The translations under genes and the position numbers were made by a program. Of a DNA stretch of 6,071 nt, positions 1-4,589 are shown one piece after another. The DNA lies in assembly GCF_001557325.1 (NCBI RefSeq), contig NZ_LSJS01000183.1, positions 1-6,071 on the forward strand, given 5' to 3'. The DNA comes from Erythrobacter donghaensis. Its GTDB lineage: Bacteria; Pseudomonadota; Alphaproteobacteria; Sphingomonadales; Sphingomonadaceae. How positions within the stretch are numbered: position 1 is the first letter of the stretch; every line of letters starts with the position of its first letter. The notes beneath the pieces are model-generated. The model did not search any database and had not been told where the DNA came from. It saw nothing but the letters and a program-made list of their open reading frames with translations.

Positions 1-443
1 AGCCCCAGCCCTCCCCCCAGCCCACGCAGCGCCCCAAGTCGACGATCGGCGCGCGGATCCGGCCGGGCGCAGCCGCAGGCCCCGCCGACACCGGCAATCC
101 GCGCACCGCGGGCGACAGCGAGCGGGTGGGCACCTCGCGCAGTGGCGAGCCGCTCTATGCCGCGCGCTGGTATCGCGAGCCGACCGATCAGGAGCTCGGC
201 GGCTATCTATCGACTGCCAACGGCCCGGGCCACGCGTTGATCGAGTGCCGCACGGTGAGCGGCTATTATGTCGAGGACTGCGCGCTGCTTAGCGAAGGCC
301 CGCAAGGATCGCAGATCGGCCGCGCAGTGCTCGCCGCCGCATGGCAGTTCCGCGTCCGCCCTGCCCGGATCAACGGAGCGGAGCAGTTCGGCACATGGGT
401 GCGGATAAGGATCGATTACACGGTGAGTCGGGCCAAGCGCTAA
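1..443 (+). CDS. TonB C-terminal-domain-like protein (5' truncated)
   Basis: The frame is open from base 3 and ends at TAA 441-443, giving 146 visible residues; the start lies outside the window. The visible part begins with a Pro/Gln/Ser-rich stretch (PQPSPQPTQRPK), then a Gly/Ala-rich linker, then a compact domain over roughly the last 95 residues. That domain has the TonB-C pattern: a strand with ALIECRTV, a GYYVEDC strand, a helix with AVLAAAWQFRVRPAR, and a final WVRIRIDYT strand. In the family such domains contact outer-membrane transporters or act as periplasmic modules, and a proline-rich spacer before them is typical. Two cysteines in the domain (ECRT and EDC) could pair. A GTG at 126 could be called as a start, but the upstream in-frame sequence is continuous and in character, so I treat the gene as truncated. 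Whether it is a true energy transducer or a TonB-C-like protein of other function cannot be told without the N-terminus. Its stop overlaps the convergent recQ stop. Confidence 0.75.
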   Translation, partial: PQPSPQPTQRPKSTIGARIRPGAAAGPADTGNPRTAGDSERVGTSRSGEPLYAARWYREPTDQELGGYLSTANGPGHALIECRTVSGYYVEDCALLSEGPQGSQIGRAVLAAAWQFRVRPARINGAEQFGTWVRIRIDYTVSRAKR

Positions 444-2254
444 GCGCTCAGGTGCTCGCGCACCACGGCGACAAAATCCGGCCCCCAGGTCTCGAGCTTC
501 TTTGCGCCCACGCCGGGGATGGTGCCCAGCTCGGCCAAAGTCTCCGGACATTGCAGCGCCATGTCGCGCAGCACCGAATCGTGGAAGATGACATAGGCGG
601 GGAGGCCATGCGCGGATGCGAGCGCCTTGCGCTTGGCGCGCAGAGCCTCGAACAGCGGGTTGCCGACGGGGTTGGGCGCGGTGTCGCTGCCGCCCCGTGC
701 GCGGCGTTCGCGGCGCTGACGCTTGGGGGGCGGCTCGGCGATGGTCACCCCGGCCTCGCCTTTCAGCACGGGGCGCGCCTCGGGGCCGAGGGCGAGGCCG
801 CCGTGCTCGGTCGCGGTGAGCATGCCCCGCGCCACCAACGCGCGTGACAGGGGCCGGATCAACCGCGCCTCCTCGCCGCCGACGATGCCGAACACCGAAA
901 GCCGGTCATGCGCGCGCGAGACGATCCGCTCGTCGCTCTGGCCGGTCAGCACCTTTTCGATATGGCCGATGCCGAAGCTCTGGCCGGTGCGGTAAACGGC
1001 GGAGAGGAGTTTTCGCGCAAGTTCGCTGGCGTCGACCACCTGCGGCGGTTCGAGGCAGTTGTCGCAGTTTCCGCAAGTCTCGGGCGGGTGCTCGCCGAAA
1101 TGGCGCAGCAGGATCGCGCGGCGGCAGGTCGGCGCCTCGACCAGCGCGGCGAGCGCATTGAGGCGGGCATTCTCGGCAGGCAGGCGCTCTGGTTCCACTT
1201 CGCCCAGCCATTGCCGCGCGCGGGCGAAGTCGGAGACGCCCCAGAACAGGTGGGCTTCCGAAGGGTCGCCATCGCGGCCCGCACGCCCCGTCTCCTGATA
1301 ATAGGCCTCGATCGACTTGGGCAGCCCGGCATGGATCACGAAGCGCACGTCGGGCTTGTCGATCCCCATCCCGAAGGCGATGGTGGCGACCATCACCATG
1401 CTTTCGGAGGCGACGAATTCGGACTGCACCCGCGCGCGGCGCTCGGGCTCCAGCCCCGCGTGATAGAACCCCGCCTCGCGCCCCGCACGGGTGATCGCGG
1501 CGGCGAGGTCTTCGGCCTGCTTGCGGCTGGGGGCGTAGACGATGCCTGCCCCGTCCAAACGCTGGAGCAGCTCGGTGATCTGGCGCGGGCCGTTGTCGCG
1601 GGGTGTGATGGCGTAGCGGATGTTCGGCCGGTCGAACCCGGCGACGATCAGGCCATCGTCGGGGATGCCCAGCTGCACCAGGATATCGGCGCGCGTCGCC
1701 CGGTCGGCGGTGGCGGTGAGCGCGAGGCGGGGCACGTCCGGAAAGCGGTCGAGCACCGGGCGCAGCATGCGGTAATCGCGGCGGAAATCGTGGCCCCACT
1801 CGGAGACGCAATGCGCCTCGTCGATGGCGAAGAGCGAGACAGGGGCGCGCTCCAGAAGGCTCTGGAAGCCGGGCGTCGAGGCGCGTTCGGGGGCGACATA
1901 GAGGAGGTCGAGATCGCCATTGCGAAACGCCTCGGCGGTGGCAGCGTTGTCGCTGTCGGCCGAGGTCATCGAGGCCGCACGGATGCCCGCCGCCCTTGCC
2001 GAGCGGATCTGGTCGTGCATCAGCGCGATCAGCGGCGAGATGACGATGGCGGTGCCCGCGCGGGCGAGCGCGGGGATCTGGTAGCACAGGCTCTTGCCCG
2101 CCCCGGTCGGCATCAGCGCGAGCGTGTGCGCGCCTGCCATCACGCGCCCGATCACCGCCTCCTGCTGCCCGCGGAAGGCGGGGTAGCCGAAGGTGCGGTG
2201 GAGGATGTCATGGCATTCCGGAGGAAGGGGGGCGGGGGGCGCGGCCACGTTCAT
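440..2254 (-). CDS. recQ: ATP-dependent DNA helicase RecQ
   Basis: A 604-residue superfamily 2, 3'-to-5' DNA helicase that unwinds recombination and stalled-fork intermediates. All signature motifs are visible: motif 0 around FGYPAFRGQQ (23-31), Walker A TGAGKS (50-55), DEAH box 145-148 followed by the aromatic-rich loop CVSEWGHDFR (149-158), LALTATA (177-183), the second RecA lobe with IVYAPSRKQAEDL (238-250), ATIAFGMGIDKPDVR (290-304) and arginine-finger motif QETGRAGRDG (320-329). Four zinc-ligand cysteines follow (C377, C394, C397, C400), then a winged-helix RQC domain (about 408-500), a basic linker (KRQRRERRAR, 511-520), and one HRDC domain (about 532-604). Length and domain order match a full-length bacterial RecQ. 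The ATG at 2254 has only a weak AGGG upstream, but the N-terminus fits the family. It lies 76 bp downstream of the HxlR gene on the same strand and could be read from it or from its own promoter. The 3' end overlaps the convergent TonB-C-like gene by 4 bp. Confidence 0.97.
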   Translation of the reverse strand: MNVAAPPAPLPPECHDILHRTFGYPAFRGQQEAVIGRVMAGAHTLALMPTGAGKSLCYQIPALARAGTAIVISPLIALMHDQIRSARAAGIRAASMTSADSDNAATAEAFRNGDLDLLYVAPERASTPGFQSLLERAPVSLFAIDEAHCVSEWGHDFRRDYRMLRPVLDRFPDVPRLALTATADRATRADILVQLGIPDDGLIVAGFDRPNIRYAITPRDNGPRQITELLQRLDGAGIVYAPSRKQAEDLAAAITRAGREAGFYHAGLEPERRARVQSEFVASESMVMVATIAFGMGIDKPDVRFVIHAGLPKSIEAYYQETGRAGRDGDPSEAHLFWGVSDFARARQWLGEVEPERLPAENARLNALAALVEAPTCRRAILLRHFGEHPPETCGNCDNCLEPPQVVDASELARKLLSAVYRTGQSFGIGHIEKVLTGQSDERIVSRAHDRLSVFGIVGGEEARLIRPLSRALVARGMLTATEHGGLALGPEARPVLKGEAGVTIAEPPPKRQRRERRARGGSDTAPNPVGNPLFEALRAKRKALASAHGLPAYVIFHDSVLRDMALQCPETLAELGTIPGVGAKKLETWGPDFVAVVREHLSA

Positions 2255-2330
2255 GCGCGTCGCCCTAGCCCAAGCGGGGCGCGATGGGCACCCGCCGCGT
2301 GCCGCCTATCGACCGATTAGCGCCCGGAAA

Positions 2331-2882
2331 TCAGCGAAGGCTGGCCTTCTTGGCGGCGAGATCGACCACGTCGCCCTGCGCGAGGTCGGCCCCGCGCGTG
2401 GCGATGCTGCCATCGGCGCGCTTGCCGAGGTCGGCGGGGCGCACCAGCCACAGGTCGTGGTGGCCAAGAATGCGGCCATCATGCGCAAGGATCGAGACCG
2501 GGCCGATCGGCAGGCGGTCGCGCTCGTCGACCAGCACCGGGTCCTCGACGACTCGCTCGGCCCCGTACTTCTGGCCCCACTGGCGCAGCGCGAGCATCGC
2601 GGGGAGCAGGTCGAAGCCCTTGTCGGTGAGGCGATATTCGATCTTGCGGCGATCGTCGGCGCAGGGCTCGCGCTTCAGAATGCCGTGCTCGACCAGCTTG
2701 GCGAGGCGGTTGGAGAGAATGTTGCGGGCGATCCCGAGCTCGGTCAGGAATTCCTCGAAGTGCTTGAGACCGTTGAAGCTCGCGCGCAGGATCATGAACG
2801 ACCAGCGTTCGCCCATCACCTCGAGCGCCTGCGGCAGCCCGCATTCGATCAGCTCGCGCAACGGTTCTCTCAAATCACCCAT
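2331..2882 (-). CDS. HxlR-family winged-helix transcriptional regulator
   Basis: A 183-residue MarR-like DNA-binding protein of the HxlR family. Residues about 10-105 carry the domain: the N-terminal Cys14 followed by LPQALEVMGERWSFMILR (16-33), the helix-turn-helix region FEEFLTELGIARNILSNRLAKL (42-63, given here only as a location), the wing ILKREPCADDRRKIEYRLTDKG (68-89), and the AMLALRQWG dimer helix (95-103). The N-terminal cysteine sits where HxlR proteins such as YodB and HypR carry a redox-sensing thiol; a second cysteine is at 74. Redox sensing here is inference. Beyond residue 105 there is an extra segment of about 75 residues not part of the usual HxlR domain. The ATG at 2882 is preceded by a purine-rich AAGGGGAAGGGA, an acceptable ribosome site. 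It is divergent from the CC_3452-family gene across 208 bp rich in inverted repeats, the usual place for auto-regulation and control of the neighbour. recQ follows on the same strand. Confidence 0.93.
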   Translation of the reverse strand: MGDLREPLRELIECGLPQALEVMGERWSFMILRASFNGLKHFEEFLTELGIARNILSNRLAKLVEHGILKREPCADDRRKIEYRLTDKGFDLLPAMLALRQWGQKYGAERVVEDPVLVDERDRLPIGPVSILAHDGRILGHHDLWLVRPADLGKRADGSIATRGADLAQGDVVDLAAKKASLR

Positions 2883-3090
2883 AAAGCTCTGTCCCTTCCC
2901 CTTCCGGGGGTCTGTGTAACCGATTTTACGCGGCTCTCAAAAAAATTTCAGTTTTCAGTTGCAACTCACAACCTAGTTGGTTAGGTAGCGAATAGCAACT
3001 GGTTTCGAATCGAAATGTTGCGTTGCAAAATACGGTGACAGAGACCATGGGGCAGCAGTCCCAAGACACAAAAAGGCAAAGGATACCCCG
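2883..3090. promoter_or_regulatory. Divergent control region with clustered inverted repeats
   Basis: This 208 bp gap between the HxlR gene and the CC_3452-family gene is visibly richer in A/T than its surroundings. It holds several short dyads: perfect 10-mer AGTTGCAACT (2957-2966); CAGTTGC (2956-2962) facing GCAACTG (2995-3001); AACC/GGTT (2970-2973 and 2979-2982) and ACCTA/TAGGT (2971-2975 and 2982-2986); TTTCGA/TCGAAA around base 3009 (3003-3015); and TTGC/GCAA (3018-3028). HxlR regulators bind dyads near their own promoters, so these are candidate operators; which is the true site is not known. A weak plus-strand promoter guess is TTTCGA (3003-3008), 17 bp, CAAAAT (3026-3031), overlapping two dyads. 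No convincing minus-strand promoter hexamers were found. A run of seven A followed by TTT lies at 2939-2948. Confidence 0.6.
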
Positions 3091-3094
3091 ATGA
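3047..3094 (+). other. Possible 15-codon leader frame overlapping the CC_3452 start
   Basis: An ATG at 3047 opens a frame reading MGQQSQDTKRQRIPR that stops at TGA 3092-3094, overlapping the downstream ATG as ATGA. A GGTGA at 3034-3038 stands 8 bases before it and could act as a ribosome site. The arrangement would allow translational coupling. Against it, the codons AGG, AGG and ATA are rare in this GC-rich genome, and part of the sequence is constrained by the downstream gene's own ribosome site. It may be chance. Confidence 0.2.
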
Positions 3095-3435
3095 CCAACT
3101 TCCTCTCCCTCCCCCGCACCGGCAAGTTCGCGATCCTGGCTTCGGCGCTGGTCTACACCGGCCTCAGCTTCGGCGTCGCCACCAGCAGCTCCCCCCTGAG
3201 CGCGGCGGGCACCGCCTATTACAGCGCCACCCTCGCCGCCCCGGCGAGCGAAGCGCGCTTCGTCGCGGGCGGCGTTGCCTGGACTTGCGAAGGCACCACC
3301 TGCGTCGCCGGCAAGGCGAGCGCGCGCCCGCTGCGCATCTGCCGCGGCCTCAACCGCAAGTCGGGCGAAATCGCCAACTTCAAGGTGCTCGGCCAGCCGA
3401 TGGAAGCCGAGGAACTGGCCAAGTGCAACGGCTAA
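3091..3435 (+). CDS. CC_3452-family small exported protein
   Basis: A 114-residue protein matching the pattern of the CC_3452 family found in Caulobacter and sphingomonads; the function of the family is unknown. The N-terminus has a basic stretch (PRTGK) then a hydrophobic segment at about 13-30 (FAILASALVYTGLSFGVA) and small residues up to SAAG at 37-40, so it is probably a Sec signal peptide or anchor, with cleavage near residues 39-42. The mature part carries the family core YYSATLAAPASEAR (43-56), VAGGVAWTCEGTTC (58-71), RPLRICRGL (79-87) and the ending AEELAKCNG. Four cysteines (66, 71, 84, 112) could form two disulfides in the periplasm. The ATG has a good AAAGGA ribosome site at 3078-3083, 7 bases upstream. 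It is transcribed away from the HxlR gene and ends 64 bp before a strong terminator, so it is probably a single-gene transcript. Confidence 0.85.
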   Translation: MTNFLSLPRTGKFAILASALVYTGLSFGVATSSSPLSAAGTAYYSATLAAPASEARFVAGGVAWTCEGTTCVAGKASARPLRICRGLNRKSGEIANFKVLGQPMEAEELAKCNG

Positions 3436-3458
3436 GCGCTGACTGACACGAAGTCCCT

Positions 3459-3496
3459 CTCCGTCCGGGCGTCCCCCCTCTCCAAACCGGACGGAG
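3459..3496 (+). other. 10-bp hairpin before the terminator
   Basis: CTCCGTCCGG (3459-3468) pairs perfectly with CCGGACGGAG (3487-3496) around an 18-base pyrimidine-rich loop. It sits in the 3' untranslated part of the CC_3452-family transcript, just 3 bases before the terminator stem. It has no U tract of its own; it may protect the mRNA end or be part of the adjoining hairpin cluster. Confidence 0.65.
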
Positions 3497-3499
3497 CAT

Positions 3500-3536
3500 A
3501 ACCCCCGGCGCACCCGGCGCCGGGGGTTTGTTTTTT
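3500..3536 (+). terminator. Strong rho-independent terminator
   Basis: A perfect 12-bp stem AACCCCCGGCGC (3500-3511) and GCGCCGGGGGTT (3517-3528) with a 5-base loop is followed by a T-rich tail, TTTGTTTTTT (3527-3536). This is a classic intrinsic terminator for the plus-strand CC_3452-family gene. There is no equivalent T run on the other side, so it is not clearly bidirectional. Confidence 0.93.
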
Positions 3537-3542
3537 GCGTTT

Positions 3543-3642
3543 CGCTCGCCCCTCCGGGCGAGCGTCCTCGGTGCTGTTACAAGCCCTGCGGGCTTGAGCA
3601 CCTGCGGCTCGCGCACGTGCGCTCGCGGTCGCTGCGCGACCG
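3543..3642. repeat. Tandem GC-rich hairpin block, REP-like
   Basis: Four different dyads stand almost back to back in 100 bp: CGCTCGCCC/GGGCGAGCG (3543-3564, 4-base loop); GGTGCT/AGCACC (3570-3575 and 3597-3602) enclosing CAAGCCC/GGGCTTG (3580-3596, TGC loop); the perfect palindrome GCGCACGTGCGC (3611-3622); and CGGTCGC/GCGACCG (3626-3642, TGC loop). None has a T tail. The block lies between convergent genes, where dispersed repetitive extragenic palindromes usually lie. That it is a dispersed repeat is inference; no second copy occurs in this window. Short frames crossing it look like readings through palindromes and not genes. Confidence 0.6.
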
Positions 3643-3666
3643 ATCCAGCGCTTCCCTCGGAAAACT

Positions 3667-4269
3667 TTACAAGAGATTCGCCGCTACCAACTGCGCCTCG
3701 AGACTCGCCGCGTCCGTAAACAGATGCGCATCCCACCCGCGCGCCCTCGCCGCCGCGATGTTGGCGGGGTTGTCGTCGGTGAAGAACAGCTGCGCGGCCG
3801 CGCGTCCGCTGCGTTCCTCGACGATTTCATAGATCCGCGGCTCGGGCTTGGCGACCTTCTCCTTGCCGGAGACGATGATGTCCGCGAAGTGATCGAAGAT
3901 CGGCTGGGTCGGGCGGAACGCCTCCCAGAACTCGTCGCCGAAATTGGTCAGGCAGAACAGCGGCACCCCCGCCCCCGCCAGCCGCTCGACCAGCGCGTGC
4001 GAGCCTTCGACCGGCCCGGGCACGGTCTCGTTGAAGCGCGTCGCATAGGCCCGGATATGCGCCTCGTATTGCGGGTAGAGCGCGATCCGCTCGGGCACCA
4101 TGTCGGCCAGCGCGCGTCCGCGGTCATGCTCGAAGTGCCATTCCTCGGTCACGACATTGGCGAGGAACCAGTCGAGCTCGTCGCGGTCGTCGATCAGCTT
4201 CTCGAACAGCGCGCCGAGCTGCCAGTGGAACAGCACCCGCCCGACATCGAACACCACGGCCTTACGCAT
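3667..4269 (-). CDS. HAD-superfamily hydrolase (HAD-IA, YihX-like)
   Basis: A 200-residue phosphatase-type hydrolase, counting from ATG 4269. Residue numbers here use that start. Motif I is FDVGRVLFHW with nucleophile Asp8; the usual second Asp is Gly10, as is common in the HAD-IA variant-3 group (FDxGxVL), for example YihX. A C1-type helical cap fills about 15-80. Motif II is LTNFGDEF (Thr108-Asn109), motif III AKPEPRIYE (Lys141), and motif IV FFTDDNPANI (Asp165, Asp166). The catalytic set is complete. The substrate cannot be read from sequence; family members act on sugar phosphates, nucleotides or haloacids, and nearness to galE is only weak support for a sugar phosphate. A GTG at 4272 directly precedes the ATG; the GGGGG at 4277-4281 is 7 bases from the ATG but only 4 from the GTG, so I chose the ATG. 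It follows L36 by 89 bp with a terminator-like hairpin between. Confidence 0.88.
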   Translation of the reverse strand: MRKAVVFDVGRVLFHWQLGALFEKLIDDRDELDWFLANVVTEEWHFEHDRGRALADMVPERIALYPQYEAHIRAYATRFNETVPGPVEGSHALVERLAGAGVPLFCLTNFGDEFWEAFRPTQPIFDHFADIIVSGKEKVAKPEPRIYEIVEERSGRAAAQLFFTDDNPANIAAARARGWDAHLFTDAASLEAQLVAANLL

Positions 4270-4276
4270 CACCAGA

Positions 4277-4281
4277 CCCCC
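4277..4281 (-). promoter_or_regulatory. Ribosome binding site deciding the HAD start
   Basis: On the minus strand GGGGG is followed by TCTG, then GTG (4272) and ATG (4269). The 7-base spacing favours ATG over GTG. The two starts differ by one residue only. Confidence 0.5.
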
Positions 4282-4321
4282 AAAAGCCTGCGGCCCGCGC
4301 TCCGGCTAGGAGGCGGGCCGC
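4282..4321 (-). terminator. Probable terminator after L36
   Basis: On the minus strand GCGGCCCGC (4321-4313) pairs with GCGGGCCGC (4298-4290), and inside it CTCC pairs with GGAG around a TAGCC loop, with one bulged base. A short TTTT (4285-4282) follows after four bases. The stem is strong but the T tail is short and displaced, so termination may be partial. It ends 12 bp before the HAD ATG, leaving no room for a HAD promoter between; the HAD gene would depend on read-through or on a promoter within or before the hairpin. Confidence 0.55.
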
Positions 4322-4358
4322 CAAATCCGTCAGCCGCCCATCGGGCAGCCGCGCCAAA

Positions 4359-4484
4359 TCAGCCCTGGCGGGCCTTGAAGCGACGATCGGTCTTGTTGAT
4401 CACATAGGTGCGGCCGCGGCGACGGATCACGCGGTTGTCGCGGTGACGGCCCTTCAGCGACTTGAGGCTGTTGACGATCTTCAT
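4359..4484 (-). CDS. ykgO: 50S ribosomal protein L36, cysteine-free (type B)
   Basis: A 41-residue protein beginning [17 protein letters not shown] and ending in [13 protein letters not shown], a clear match to the alphaproteobacterial L36 (also called rpmJ). It is very basic, as expected for a small protein of the large ribosomal subunit that binds 23S rRNA. It contains no cysteine, so it lacks the CCHC zinc-ribbon of the classic type and belongs to the zinc-independent form. ATG 4484 has GGAAAA with GGA at 4495-4493, 8 bases upstream. It lies 105 bp after galE and 89 bp before the HAD gene on the same strand, flanked on both sides by terminator-like hairpins, which suggests a single-gene unit. 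In many related genomes this type is the only L36, so paralogue status here is unknown. Confidence 0.95.
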   Translation of the reverse strand: MKIVNSLKSLKGRHRDNRVIRRRGRTYVINKTDRRFKARQG

Positions 4485-4495
4485 GGCGCTTTTCC

Positions 4496-4529
4496 AAAAG
4501 AGAAGCGCGCCGGAAATGCTCCGACGCGC
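4496..4529 (-). terminator. Terminator-like hairpin in the galE-L36 gap / L36 leader
   Basis: On the minus strand GCGCGTCGGA (4529-4520), loop GCATT, and TCCGGCGCGC (4514-4505) form a 10-bp stem with one U-G wobble, directly followed by TTCTCTTTT (4504-4496). This has the form of an intrinsic terminator. It is 60 bases after the galE stop, so it may simply end galE transcription. But it also lies between the best candidate L36 promoter and the L36 start codon, ending 11 bases before the ATG, so it could be an attenuator. Confidence 0.7.
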
Positions 4530-4544
4530 GGAAATTGAAGCGTG

Positions 4545-4573
4545 CCGTTAGCCGCGCCGCGCGCCCGCGTCAA
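4545..4573 (-). promoter_or_regulatory. Candidate sigma-70-type promoter for L36
   Basis: On the minus strand TTGACG (4573-4568) is separated by exactly 17 bases from TAACGG (4550-4545). The -35 hexamer is close to consensus, the -10 is poor. A transcript from here would start near 4538 and have a leader of about 50 bases holding the terminator-like hairpin. Confidence 0.4.
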
Positions 4574-4589
4574 TGCGAACCTGCCCCGA

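Noticed and set aside
2286..2302. Small dyad GGCAC/GTGCC between the HxlR gene and recQ
   Set aside because: Five base pairs in GC-rich DNA with no T tail; too weak to call a terminator or operator.
908..2320. 470-residue open frame on the plus strand opposite recQ
   Set aside because: It lies wholly antisense to a clear, complete recQ and spells Arg/Gly/Ala/His-rich sequence without domains, as expected from a GC-rich gene read on its other strand.
2193..2984. 263-residue plus-strand frame spanning the HxlR gene
   Set aside because: It runs antisense through the HxlR gene and on through its control region, with no family resemblance and no ribosome site of note.
2926..3513. 195-residue minus-strand frame opposite the CC_3452-family gene
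   Set aside because: It starts inside the terminator region and reads antisense through a recognised exported protein; no domain is visible.
3543..3642. CRISPR array
   Set aside because: The hairpins differ from one another and there are no equal repeats with regular spacers.
3528..3719. 63-residue plus-strand frame starting in the terminator tail
   Set aside because: It starts in the T-rich terminator tail and runs through the hairpin block; it looks like a spurious reading of palindromic DNA.
3724..4407. 227-residue plus-strand frame opposite the HAD and L36 genes
   Set aside because: It crosses two well-supported minus-strand genes and the hairpin between them; composition is that of antisense.
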